From: Ecdyonurus torrentis
Lineage: Eukaryota; Arthropoda; Insecta; Ephemeroptera; Heptageniidae
Assembly: GCA_949318235.1 (NCBI GenBank)
Contig: OX439136.1
Span: 249,576-313,575 of the forward strand
Reading direction: 5' to 3'
DNA: 64,000 bases
A model generated the notes under the pieces. The model was not told the DNA's origin. It saw nothing but the letters and a program-made list of their open reading frames with translations, and did not search any database. Position numbers and translations under genes: made by a program. Below are positions 46,876 through 57,944 of the stretch, piece by piece (within the stretch, counting starts at the first letter, position 1; each line of letters opens with the position of its first letter).

Positions 46876-48320
46876 CAATAATATATGTAATAGACTATGA
46901 TTGATATTAGAGGTAATTTTTACGTGTTCGTTTTTAACATTATCGGGCCACGAGGATTTGTTATTTTTCAATATATGAATGGCTTCTTGCACCTCCTAAT
47001 CGTTAATCATAAGAAATTTGGCTGGGCTAACATAAAATTTGAGATGTTGGTGTAAATTTATAGAATCAGAGTTTGTAAGGTTTGCCTCATTTAGGAGATT
47101 ATTGAAATATGGAACCTACTCGTTAATGGGAATAGGCGGCGTGATTTGTTTATCACTAAAATGTTTGTATTTATATGGCGTCAGTTTAGGTTCCTTGATT
47201 AATTTGATTTCTTCTGCAATTTGGAAATCTAGTCTTTTCTCTTGTAAAAGAATACAATACTCTTTGCGCAATATTATATAACATATACGTTTAATTTCGC
47301 CTTTTTTAATTTTATTGTATTCTTTCAACGCGTGTATACATTTCTTTCTGCTACATAACAGTCTTTGTCAAACCATGGCTTTGCAATTCTATTGCAGTTA
47401 GTTTTTAAAACAGCAGATGTGAGAATTGACTTCTCATACAGTTGAGAAAGACCATTTACGTCTTTACTTTCTACAAATTGCTGGAATTTCTCACTGTTAT
47501 TATTTACGAAGTTTCCTAATAAGTCGTGATCAATTAGGTTTTTATATGGGTTTATTGGTGAGGGTTGGAAGTTTTTAATATTTGACTCCTTTTGGTAAAG
47601 TTACATATTACAGGGAGATGACTTTTAATGTTTGTAGAATTCTGGGGGCTGGTTATTCATCACTGGTGCTGCAGTGTCTGGTAGTGAGTATACAACAATC
47701 TCTATATCTAGATCAGCAAAAATACCTCTGATACTGGGTAAGGTACAAGCGTTCCAGTCTAAGCTGTCCAGCCCTGCTACAATTTTTGGAATTGCTAATT
47801 TCTTAATATTGAGTTCGACGCATACGTTTTTCAATCCTATCAGACCTTTAATATATCCTCTCTTAAAGCTGGCAGCAAATCTAAGTGTTGGTTTGTGAAA
47901 ATGCCGAGCTTTTGTGATGACATAGATAAGTTTAGACATCCTATTCCTGTTCATCACTGCACATTCTCCGATGGATCTCTCCTGTGCTAGTAAGTAATCA
48001 CGGCCTCCCTACCTCTCACGAAACTGTTTCGCCACCCCATCTCCCATGCTAAACGTTTTGTCTACGCCATGTGCGAGAGAGAAGTCTGGTGGGGCCTTGA
48101 AGATGTCACCCTCGACTTGTTTGATTTGAACTTTTGTGTGCGAGAGGGCCATCCAATTGAATAAAAAGCAGCGTACTGCATCAAACGACGGAATTTGGGG
48201 GCACCTTTCTTCATCTTGTACTGTATGAGACATGGTTTTTAAAATTATTATTATGTAATTTTATATGGTCTTTTTTCTTGCCATCGCTTAATTCCCTGGT
48301 CAGAGTAATAGCTGATTCTG

Positions 48321-49672
48321 TTGATTCTGAGTCATATTGATAATTTTAGATTAGAATTAACAAATAATTCTCAAAATGCGTATACTGACTTTACAGATGG
48401 AGGAATTTTTAAAAAAGGAAAATATAAAGATAATAGTTTATATTTGATGTTGTATAGAGATGATTTTGAAATCGCTAATCCAATCGGTTCAGCTCGTTTA
48501 AATTATAAAATAACTGCAACATATTTTACTCTCGGTAATTTGCATCCTAATGTTAGAAGCAGAACGGATTGTATGTTTTTGATTTCCCTATGTAAAACTG
48601 TTGATGTTAAATATTTTAGTGAAGAAAAGGTAGATTCTGAGTTAATTAAAGATCTGTCTATGTTTCAAGAGCAAGGTATAAATTATAAAACAGATTATAT
48701 AAATAAACAATTAGTAATGTTTATTTTAGCAGATAATTTGCGTGCTCATGAAATTTGTGGCATGAGCACTGGGTTTAGATCATTTTGCTGCTTTTGCTCC
48801 GTAACTTCCGAAAAATTTCAAAAATTTCCAAATGAAAGACTTCATTTTAAAACAAAGGAATCATTCTTATATAATTTATATGAACTAGAAAAGAGAAAAA
48901 AGCTGGAAATAAAATAATAAAATCTTATTGTGGTGTGGTTTCTGACTCTATTTTTAATAAAATAAAACATTTTCATGTTTGTTGTCGTTTGCCTCCTTGT
49001 TTAGGCTATGATATATTCGAATGTATTGTAAGTAATGATCTTGCTCTCATTTTAAATGATTTAATATACAAATAAAAAGCTTTTACACTTGAATTGTTTA
49101 ACCATAAGTTACAATCCTTTCGTTTTCCTATAGGAAAAAATATATGTCGTCCAGTTGAGTTACAAAAAGGTTCGGGTCTCAAAACGGGACGATGGTTCGA
49201 TTTTTTTCATTCATGATTTTTGATTATATTAATCGACTTGAAAATGAAAATATATGGTTAACGTACCTAAAATTAAAAGAACTTGTTGAACTTATTTGTG
49301 CCCCAAAAATATCATCTAAACAAATGTACTTATTACAAACACAAATTCATGAATATATAGAACTAAGGTCTCAAATTTTCTCTCACGTCCCTTTTAGACC
49401 AAAACACCATTATTTAACGCTATATATACAATTAATTGGTTATTCTGGCCCCCTTATTAGATTATAGACCATGAAGTTTGAAGGTTTGCATAGCTATTAT
49501 AAAAGAATCGCACGCGTATGTGGAAATTTTAAAAATGTTACAAAGTCATTCACAGATAAAAATCAAAAATATTTTGCATATAAAACTACAAACGCAATTG
49601 CAGCTAAATCAATAATTTTAAATTATAGTCAAAAAATTGTTAAAACAAATTTAAATGCAGCTCTTTTAACTT
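48321..49672 (+). pseudogene. Tnp2-like transposase-type protein, decayed
   Basis: First frame (48,321-48,917): SLYLMLYRDDFEIANPIGSA, ITATYFTLGNLHP, CMFLISLCKTVDVKYF, MFILADNLRAHEICGM and FCCFCSV. The pattern (LYxDDFExxNPxGSxxxxxKxxxxYxxLGNLxP .. DxLxxHxxxGF .. CRxC) is that of the catalytic region of Tnp2/CACTA-like transposase proteins common in invertebrate genomes. After a frame change come GYDIFECIVSNDLALILN, FRPKHHYLTLYIQLIGYSG, then PLIRL, a TAG, and TMKFEGLHSYYKRIAR and NFKNVTKS. The TAG replaces what is normally Trp in the (L/R)WTMRFE element. There are at least two frame changes and several stops. The superfamily assignment is tentative; transposon origin is fairly sure. I could not locate terminal repeats. 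Confidence 0.6.
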
Positions 49673-50216
49673 AATTAGAAAATCAGGAGTAATAAATGCA
49701 ATTGAAACAAACAAAATTATATTTAATGGGACATCTTATGAAATTAGTAATTACATTTTTGTTTCTCGTATTAATTCAAAATTAATCGTTGGAAAAATAT
49801 TAAATATATTTTTAAATCATAGTAAAATAATATACATTCTTATAGAAAATTTTGTTACAGTAAAAGTTTAATTATAGGCACACTAATAATCCAAAATGAC
49901 GAATTTATATAAAAAAATTTAATAACTATTGATCAAGTTTTATTATTATTATTACCCACTATCATTTTACAAGATAAAAAATAATTTACATTTAAATTTA
50001 AAACATGCAATTTTTAATAATTAGCTTTTTTATATAAATCTTTAACGTGTAATTGTGGTTAACTATGATAAACATTTTATGCGTACTATTTGCTTCAGTT
50101 TAATTCATATGTTTTACCGTGCCGTATTGATAGCTGCTGACTGCACATATCGTAAAACTGTTCCGTGACGTACCGTACCGCTAAACTGTAAACTATTTTG
50201 TGCGAAAGTTAGAAAT

Positions 50217-50221
<5 letters not shown>
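49673..50221. other. AT-rich spacer, tail of the transposase remnant
   Basis: Short LKINxKLIVGKI-like coding traces up to ~49,870 may be the end of the preceding gene. Otherwise nothing. Confidence 0.35.

Positions 50222-50308
<87 letters not shown>
50222..50308. repeat. (TA)n microsatellite
   Basis: About 43 TA units. Serves as the target site of the hAT element. Confidence 0.97.
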
Positions 50309-50311
<3 letters not shown>

Positions 50312-50449
50312 GGACGTACGCAAGGGAGGGGGGTTCCGGGTCAGGACCCCCCCCCCGTCAGTTTTTTTAAATATTTTTTAAGATCAGGACTGAGGGACTT
50401 TTTTGATCCGCTGAAAAAGAAAACGGTAGGCAGTGCGAGAGATACGAGT

Positions 50450-52935
50450 AAAGCAAATGACGAGGCTGTCGATTGCGGGGCTGCTCGCGCATCTTAGTCT
50501 CTCGCTTTCTCTGACACCTCGCTGGAGTCACAAGCAGCAGTCAAGGACGCACCGGCAGTAGCTGGTCTCACTCCCCCCCAAACTAACTTTGACCCGCAGA
50601 TTGAAGCAAGTGCAAGCGGCTTACCTCTCCCTGCATCCACAACTTATTCAGAAAACTGTATAGAAGTAGATAATACTAATCCTGTAATAAATGTGATATC
50701 TGCTGAAAATAAGATCAAGGTTAATAATAAATAAGATATTGGTTATGTTAAAAACAATATTACTAGACTGTCATCTGAAGAAAAAGTAGCTTTATTACCT
50801 AAAATTGTAGTGCCAATTAAAGGTTATAAATTTCAATACTCAAATTTCGGTACTAAAAGATTACGGTTTTAACCTCAGTGGATAGATATGCATCCGTGGC
50901 TCTCTTATTCAGAAAAAGAAGACGCTGCGTATTTTAAATACTGTGTTTGTGAAGATGCAGGGAGAAATAAAATTACGCTCGGTCAATTATGCAAAGAATC
51001 ATTTACTGATTGGAAAAGAGCATTGGAGAAATTTCAAAATCATGAAATAAAAGAATATCATAGTGATTGCATAAAAAGCGTAAAATCTCTAACTAATCAA
51101 GCAAATAAAAAAGAGCAGCCAGTTAATAAATATCTTGATACTTGAAGACAAAACCAAGCTATAGAAAATAGAAAAATAATAACACCCGCCTAAAGAAGTG
51201 TTTTGTTTTGTTGCCGACAAGACATAGCATTAAGAAGTAATTCAGATTCTGGTCCATTCTCATTAATAGATTCAGCAGATAAAAATGATGAAAATTTTAG
51301 AGCAAGTGTGAGGCTACAAGCAAAAGTAAGTGCTGAAATAAAAAAAAGTATGGAATCTGCTCCTAAAAATGCCACATATTTAAGCCCTAGAATACAAAAT
51401 GAAATAATTGAAGTGTGAAATCTATACATAAGAGAAAAAATTGTAACTAATATTAATAATGCATTGTGCTTTACCCTATTAGGCGATGAAACAACTTCTG
51501 TTGATGGAACAGAAATGTTTACTTTTTGTTTCCGATATGTTGATGTAAATGATCTAACAATAAATTAATTGTTTTTGCAATTGGAAGCTGTTACAAATGT
51601 TACTAGCAGAGGTATAGCAGACAAAATCATTGAGAGTTTAAAAGCATAGGCATAAAAATTGAAAAAATGAGAGGTCAGGGTTATGATGGAGCTGCAGCAA
51701 TGAGTGGGAAATATAATGGTACTCGAGCTCATATTAATGAGTTGTACCCAAATCCTATCTATGTTTATTGCGCAGCTTACAGCCTCAATCTAGCAGTTTC
51801 AGATTCTTGTGATATACAAAAAATTAAAAACTGTATGGCAGTAGTATCTGATTGTTTTGTAGTTTTTAATACTCCAAAAAGAAACGATGTACTTAAAAAA
51901 CATATCCAAGAAAAATGTCCTATTTTAAAAAAAGAAAAATTAAAAAGAATGGTTCCTACAAGGTGGGTGGAACGGCATGAATATATATCTTCATTTTACG
52001 AGTTGCTGGAAACTATTATTGCCGCACTCGATGAAATATATGCAACATTTGATAGTGACATTGCTGCACGGGTTAAAAGTATACTAAATTCAATTTTAGA
52101 AGTTAACTTTTTAGTATCATTTATGAGTGTTAATCAAGTATTTTCATACAGTATTCAGTTATGCAACGCGTAATAGGTAGTGGCGCTAGATTTAGTAAGT
52201 GCAGTAAAGCAAGCTGAAAAAGTTACTAATGAGCTTAATAAACTGCGAATAAATGCTGAATTAGAGTTTAGAAAACATTTTTCTGTGGTAAAAGAAGCAG
52301 GAAAAAATACAATTTTTCAACACTTAAACCAAGAATAGTTCGCACACAGTTATATAGATGCAATATACATAGATGTTCTGAGGAAGAGTACTATCGTGTT
52401 GCAATATATATTCCCTTCCTTGATGCATATATAATGAAGTTAAATGAAAGATTTTTGAAGCACAAAATATACTTCAAAATTTCACGTGTTTACTACCTAA
52501 AACTCCTGAAAAAGGACCAACAGATGAACAAATAAATGCAATAACTAGCCTAGCTGAATTTTATCCCGAAGAAATTGATTGCAAGAGTGAGAAATTTACT
52601 GCAGAACTGAAATATTGGTACACTGATCTTGCAGATATTGAGGCAGTTATTCGACCTTCATCATCATTGGAGGCTTTAAAAATTTGTAATAAATTATTCA
52701 TGCCAAATATATTTAACTTATTAGTAATTTTAACTACTTAGCCTGTTTCTACAGCAGAAGCTGAAAGGTCATTTTCGTTATAAAAATTCTTAAAAAAATT
52801 TTACGTAACAGAATGTCAGAAGATAGATTAAATGGTCTTGCTTTACTTTATGCTCATAAAAATTACACACCAACTGAGGATGAAGTTATTGACAGATTAT
52901 CAGAAAAATGTAGCAGACTAGGTTTTGTTCTATAG
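50450..52935 (+). pseudogene. hAT transposase (TTF zinc finger, ZMYM1-like), broken
   Basis: Catalyses cut-and-paste transposition in intact relatives. In order: PQWIDMHPWLSYSEKEDAAY and FKYCVCE with KITLGQLCKESFTDWKRALE and YHSDCIKSVKSL (TTF-type zinc finger, ~50,870-51,090); SAPKNATYLSPRIQNEIIEV; LGDETTSVDGTEMFTFCFRY (first catalytic Asp region, ~51,480); MRGQGYDGAAAMSGKYNGTR (second Asp region, 51,667); YCAAYSLNLAVSDSC; RWVERHEY; and finally STAEAERSFS with RNRMSEDRLNGLALLYAH (~52,750-52,860), the hAT C-terminal dimerisation block. At least ten in-frame stops and several frame changes. The order of blocks is complete, so no large deletion is evident. It fills the hAT element between its terminal repeats. 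Confidence 0.9.
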
Positions 52936-53263
52936 AACTATAAAATTATTAAATATTATGTTTCCTATCAATGTAATTAAAAAAAACGCAATTATTAAAT
53001 TTAAAGCACCTTTAAATAACTTTAAAGTAAAATTGCTTCATAATATATTCATCCTGGCTCTTATTGGTGTAATAATTTAATTTTGTAACACATTATTTTA
53101 ATTTTTAATGACAATAGTAAAAAAAAATTAAAGCATAAATAGAAATTTAAAATGTAAAATTTGTATATACTTATTTATAACGACTTAAAATATGAAATAA
53201 TTTGTGTATTATATAAATAATAAAAACATAGTTTATATACTTTATAATTTTATTAAAATTGTA

Positions 53264-53343
53264 TATACGAAACAAAATACATTTTAGAGAGTAAACAGAA
53301 TATATATTCTGTTTACTCTCTAAAATTTATTTTGTTTCGTATA
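53264..53343. repeat. 80-bp near-perfect palindrome without loop
   Basis: TATACGAAACAAAATACATT on the left mirrors AATTTATTTTGTTTCGTATA on the right. The arms of ~39 bp meet at TATATA. One mismatch. Confidence 0.93.
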
Positions 53344-53988
53344 GCATACGACTTGTAATGTATATAAAGTTGCAACCGCGTGAAGACTTGTAAATCTTGG
53401 AATGACTTAAAATCAGATCTTTTTTTAATAAGACATCCATCCCAAATTATATTGCAATTTTTTAATAATGTATATTATTTTTATTTTGCACTCAATTTAA
53501 GTTTAATATTTTTATTGAGTAAAAAAGGTTTTAACTATTAAACAATAAATATTGTGAAGAAAGTAAGTCAAATATCGAATAAAATTTTGTTTTTATTTTT
53601 ACAATTTTTAAAATAACTTTCTTAATTTCAAAATTATAAATTATATTCTATTTTTCAAGATAAATAAAAATATTGACTAAAACTACTATATAACAAACAT
53701 ATTATGTTAAAAGATTTTGTTATTTGAAATGGAAAATTTACTCCCTATCCTTGAATTAATAATAAAATTTAACATTATGCATATTTAACTAATATAGTTT
53801 TAAATTTGTTTAAGTATGCTAAATTAAAAATTTGGTCTAAAAAGTGCTTGAAATTGCATACTTTTGCGGTTAAAATCTAAAAAAAAATTGCAGGGGTGCC
53901 CCCCGCACCCTCAGCAGAGGGGTGTCCACCCCTGCACCCCCCTCTACATAAGCCGCTAAGACCCCTCCGTTACATGCGTACATCCCTG

Positions 53989-54007
53989 TATATACATAGA
54001 TATATAT
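53989..54007. repeat. TA-rich target remnant between hAT and MITE
   Basis: Continuation of the TA tract split by the hAT insertion. The next MITE starts at its end. Confidence 0.6.
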
Positions 54008-54309
54008 AGGGTGTATGCATTCATGTTAAAGTCGACGCCATGTTGCATCACTCCATCAAATGGTTGGCATAAAAAAATTACTCATTTTGCCACTTTAAAA
54101 ACACTATAAAATAATGTTAAGAGCAATTAAGCTGTAAACATGTTGAATTAGTATCTCAAGTATGTGAGAAAAATAAAAATAACAAAAAATTAACCGATTT
54201 CCCAAATAAAATTGCCTAAAACGAAGTTTGTCCTATTATCAGCTATTTTATTCACTACTCCATTATGGACTCCAAGCGCATTAAATATGATGTCATCCGC
54301 ATACATCCT
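54008..54309. mobile_element. 302-bp MITE, copy A
   Basis: Begins AGGGTGTATGCATTCATG and ends GCATACATCCT, with short terminal inverted repeats and TATA flanks. It has the same length and order as 63,359-63,660, and a fragment lies at 331-399. Confidence 0.9.
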
Positions 54310-54987
54310 ATATAATACATTTCTACAACCCCTTAATGTCTTAATAATCTGTTATCTTCCGCTTATATAAATATTAATAAATCGCATTCACATTTGCAGT
54401 GATTTCGCGTAATTTTAGTTTTTTATTTCATTCTTAATCATGAAAATTCCTTTTATTAACATAGTTATAATGTTATTAATAACCTTTGATAAAATATGAA
54501 AATAAATAAAATTGTAACAAAACATAAGTTCAAAATTATCTAAAATGTAAAAAAAAAAAATCTGCTACGAAAAACTAGTACAACAGTTTCTATAATTTTT
54601 ATATTTAATCACACGTACGATAATTAAAATTTTAGATAATTAAGCTGATCGAAATAAACGTACTATACAAATAAGTCTTTAATTATCCCCTCAGACAAAC
54701 GCCAGTTTCTTGTATGCTTTTTTTTCTTTTCTTTTTATTCTTTTTATTTTTAGATAAATAACATTTTATGTATTTTAACGTTTTTTAATAAATATAAGTA
54801 AAACTAAAAAAAATGTTTATAAAAAATTAAATCAAAAAATTAATTTCAAATTCAAAACTAATATTTAGCAGCATCAGATGATCAGAAAACTATAATTTTT
54901 ATATTTTTATTTATTTTTTTTAATAAATTCGTAAACACTTTTTATTAATATTTTTATTTTTAAACATATTAGAGGCCTTAAACTTTT
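54310..54987. other. AT-rich spacer, no gene seen
   Basis: No supported feature. Confidence 0.5.
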
Positions 54988-55139
54988 ATGAGATGTAAAT
55001 AGTATGTTTTTGTCATCAAAACGAGTGGTTCTCGTATTGCGAAAAATATTTAATGCATATATCTACTGATTATTTGTGTAATATTTGCTCTCATTATTAT
55101 TATTGTTCACCTCTCTTTCTATATCTCGCTCTCTCTTGC

Positions 55140-55174
<35 letters not shown>

Positions 55175-55630
55175 TATATACATACACAATACATCGCAGT
55201 CGCTCAAAGTTTGTAAGAATGTTTTTCGGAATTTCACTATCATTAATAATACGAGGTTAAAAATTTTATAAAAAATTGTTAACTTTTAATTTTAACAAAT
55301 ATATTTTATAATAATTTAACTACTCTTTAAAACGTTACTATTTTAAAACATATGGAAATCGAATTTCAATGTTATTGAAATATTTATTGTTACGTTGAAA
55401 AGTAAGGTTTTAATAATTTGTATTATTTTATACGAGCTGAATGGAAATGTATTTTTTATTATTATTATTTTAATTCTTTATTATTATTATTTAAAGGATG
55501 CAGGAATACGAAAATGTTCTGAAGTGTTGCGTCACTTAACACCTGATATATTGAATAAGTACCGAAACGAAATGAATAACTTTCAATTTTAGTTATGCAT
55601 TTCAGTGTATAGTTGTAAAATTTTATAATT

Positions 55631-56633
55631 TTGTTGCGGTACCTACAAAAGCTCACTGAACTTGAAATTGAACTCGAGTCCCAGCTAAAAATGATCAAGC
55701 AAGAAGATTTAGTGTCATTTATTCCGACAATACCGTTAAGAATGCTCTTTGAAAATTGGAATGAAACCACTGCTAAAATGCAAACAACAGTTTTAACTAC
55801 AAGTAGCATCGTAAGAGTTCAACAATTAATGCCAGATGTTGATTTTGATATTATATAGGACTCATTAAGAAAAAAATAATACTCACTCTTGAAAAACAAA
55901 AAGTTTTAGCTAAGAAAATAGTTAAAAATATTGTAAAAAAGTAATCTAACACGTCCTTATAATCAAAATCAGTGTGAATTTATTGGTCAGCAATTAATCG
56001 GACACGAAATTTATGGCCACTTATTTACGGACCGTAACATTCAAGGTGTCTCAGGTAATGGATACGTAGGGATTGCAAACATATTACTTGGAAATGCAGC
56101 ACATATGGCACGTGGTGCTCCTTCAAATTCTTCATCTGCACGATTGCACGTGCCACTAGGCCAGAAAAGAAATGCATATCGATGCCTCCGCGCCAAAAAG
56201 AAGCATCTACACTTTCCAGATTTAAGGCGAGTGGAGCATCTGCACTTTCTACCATGAAGCATCTGCAATGTTAAGTGAATGGCCGCTAGTCCCCTCACCG
56301 TGCTGCGGTGGAAAGTGCAGATGTTCCACTCGTCGCAAATCTGGAAAGTGTAGATGCTTCTTTTTGTCGCGGAAGCATCGATATGGTTGCATTGTTATTA
56401 ACTACAAAACACTGCCTCCTGGTGAAACAAAACAATCAATTGAACAACAAATTAAATTGCTCCAAAACATGTCTAAACTTCATGAATCTGAGTGGAATAT
56501 ATTTCAAATTGAACAGAGTATGGTAATTTTGTTTACTTTTATACACAAGGATCTAAATAAAACTAAAAATCAGATGCAGGTGGATTCAAGTGACGATGAA
56601 GATGAGAGCACAAATCCATTATCTGCTGGCTAA
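55631..56633 (+). pseudogene. Unknown protein remnants in the left arm, split by hairpin
   Basis: 55,631-55,858 reads LRYLQKLTELEIELESQLKM then IPLRMLFENWNETTAKMQTT. After frame changes come TLEKQKVLAKKIVKN, then YNQNQCEFIGQQLIGHEIYG and GYVGIANILLGNAAHMARGA (to ~56,155). A GC-richer hairpin (56,178-56,384) interrupts. Then YKTLPPGETKQSIEQQIKLL and DLNKTKNQMQVDSSDDEDES lead to a stop at 56,633. The composition is that of real coding sequence (charged helices, an acidic Ser/Asp tail), but I recognise no family. An exact mirror copy lies on the minus strand at 57,945-58,947. Neither copy is intact. Confidence 0.4.
56178..56384. repeat. Hairpin nested in the left arm, ~74-bp arms
   Basis: AAGAAGCATCTACACTTTCC facing GGAAAGTGTAGATGCTTCTT. 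The outer ends are ATCGATGC and GCATCGAT. Mirrored at 58,194-58,400. Confidence 0.92.
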
Positions 56634-56662
56634 CCAAGCTGAAGTATTCATTTCTATTTGAA

Positions 56663-56884
56663 ATGCAATATTATTGTGGATATTTCAAAAATTTAACTGC
56701 TGGAGTTAATGCAATAGATTGCTTCAAAATATTGTATAATGAATATTTATCTGCATCATTTAAGTATCTCACTCGAACAGCAACTCGAAAAGATATTCAA
56801 GGATTTATAGAGTTTGAAATAGAGTTGGAAGCTGCCGATATCTGCACGTCTTCAAGGCAGCCACATATATTGACAGTGCTGTAG
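56663..56884 (+). CDS. Unknown short frame in the left arm, 73 codons
   Basis: Reads MQYYCGYFKNLTAGVNAIDC and ASFKYLTRTATRKDIQGFIE. It is probably an exon of the preceding unknown gene in another frame. The mirror copy (57,694-57,915, minus strand) differs by two residues (G/E and I/L-side M), so the arms have diverged slightly. No family is recognised. Confidence 0.35.
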   Translation: MQYYCGYFKNLTAGVNAIDCFKILYNEYLSASFKYLTRTATRKDIQGFIEFEIELEAADICTSSRQPHILTVL

Positions 56885-57327
56885 ATGCTAATGTATCAAG
56901 TCCAAGACAAGATGGAGAAATTAAATCCCATCATGCTTTTTTATCACATAAAGGTACCTTTCAATATCAAATTATATACGATTAATATATATATATATAT
57001 GTTTCAAACTTCAAATGATATAGTTCTTGCTTACTACACATAAGTGTAGATCGGACTCCACGAGATGGCGATATATGTATATATCAATATATAAATATTT
57101 GAAAATATTTATCTAGCACTATTACACCATCTGAAACGAATCATATAAATGCAAATAAAGCCAATCAGTTAAAAGGAAGTCAGCTGCCGGAATTGTAAGA
57201 GGGGGACCAGCTGTTTAAAGAGAGGCTGCTTTGAAGAAACAGGTGCCTCTCGGGCAGCGAATAGGCGACAAGTTTGTCGTCATAGAATTTGTGTAAATGC
57301 AAGTAGAGAATCATTGTTGAATTGGTT

Positions 57328-57399
57328 GGCCGCGTAGCTCAATGGTCAGAGCAGTGGAGCGCAAATCCAAAGGTTGTTGGTTCGATTCCGGCCGCTGAC
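57328..57399 (+). tRNA. tRNA-like sequence (possible Cys-GCA) in the palindrome spacer
   Basis: TAGCTCAATGGTCAGAGC is a good A box with a paired D stem (GCTC/GAGC). GGTTCGATTCC is a perfect B box, in a T stem GTTGG/CCGGC closed by G-C and G-T pairs. TGGA/TCCA frame a 7-nt loop GCGCAAA that would place GCA as the anticodon, but position 33 is C rather than T. The acceptor pairs only about 5 of 7. TTTT follows within 10 nt. It may be a decayed tRNA gene or the head of a tRNA-derived SINE. Its last ~15 nt belong to the right palindrome arm. Confidence 0.5.
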
Positions 57400-57693
57400 T
57401 TCCTTTTAACTGATTGGCTTTATTTGCATTTATATGATTCGTTTCAGATGGTGTAATAGTGCTAGATAAATATTTTCAAATATTTATATATTGATATATA
57501 CATATATCGCCATCTCGTGGAGTCCGATCTACACTTATGTGTAGTAAGGAAGAACTATATCATTTGAAGTTTGAAACATATATATATATATATTAATCGT
57601 ATATAATTTGATATTGAAAGGTACCTTTATGTGATAAAAAAGCATGATGGGATTTAATTTCTCCATCTTGTCTTGGACTTGATACATTAGCAT

Positions 57694-57915
57694 CTACAGC
57701 ACTGTCATTATATGTGGCTGCCTTGAAGACGTGCAGATATCGGCAGCTTCCAACTCTATTTCAAACTCTATAAATTCTTGAATATCTTTTCGAGTTGCTG
57801 TTCGAGTGAGATACTTAAATGATGCAGATAAATATTCATTATACAATATTTTGAAGCAATCTATTGCATTAACTCCAGCAGTTAAATTTTTGAAATATCC
57901 ACAATAATATTGCAT
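57694..57915 (-). CDS. Mirror copy of the 73-codon unknown frame
   Basis: Inverted duplicate of 56,663-56,884 with two amino-acid differences. See that entry. Confidence 0.35.
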   Translation of the reverse strand: MQYYCGYFKNLTAGVNAIDCFKILYNEYLSASFKYLTRTATRKDIQEFIEFEIELEAADICTSSRQPHIMTVL

Positions 57916-57944
57916 TTCAAATAGAAATGAATACTTCAGCTTGG

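Larger units (their letters stand above)
44431..48233 (-). pseudogene. Non-LTR retrotransposon (LINE) with N-terminal macro domain, decayed
   Basis: Read on the minus strand. 48,233-47,625 is one frame with a single TAG (48,009) and encodes a macro (ADP-ribose-binding) domain: KQVEGDIF, SLAHGVDKTFSMGDGVAKQF, IYVITKARHFHKPTL, IKKLAIPKIVAGLDSLDW and EIVVYSL. The same frame continues through two stops into a LINE-type linker (RIAKPWFDKDCYVAERN). RT motifs follow: AIHILKNNKSSWPDN (46,990 region), IPDDWKLSYINILYKGK and FRGIALN (45,190-45,394), then DPMSPLLFNLLTSDI, KILMYADDLVLYSKN (the YADD active site), and LTFNVSKTKIIKFG and IKYLGVTF (44,431-44,883). A ~1.4-kb foreign block interrupts the RT at about 45,400-46,870. 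No APE-type endonuclease is visible where LINEs usually have one. Confidence 0.8.
50309..53988. mobile_element. Complete hAT transposon, decayed
   Basis: Terminal inverted repeats CAGGGACGTACGCA (left) and TGCGTACATCCCTG (right) enclose 3.68 kb. The flanking 8-mers TATATATA and TATATACA fit the 8-bp duplication of hAT elements. Subterminal C/G-runs (CCCCCCCCCC near 50,346, GGGGTGTCCACCCCTGCACC near 53,930) are typical of this group. Encodes a broken ZMYM/TTF-finger-type hAT transposase. Confidence 0.92.
54988..57193. repeat. Left arm of a 2,206-bp palindrome
   Basis: Every position x pairs with 114,578 - x in the right arm, with no indels over 2,206 bp and only a handful of substitutions in the parts I compared. 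Contents: a TC microsatellite (~55,129-55,174), coding remnants of unknown proteins and a nested hairpin. Confidence 0.95.

Noticed and set aside
55465..55809. 114-codon minus-strand frame in the left arm and its mirror at 58,769-59,113
   Set aside because: It overlaps the better-supported frame on the other strand and is Ser/Ile-rich without a domain.
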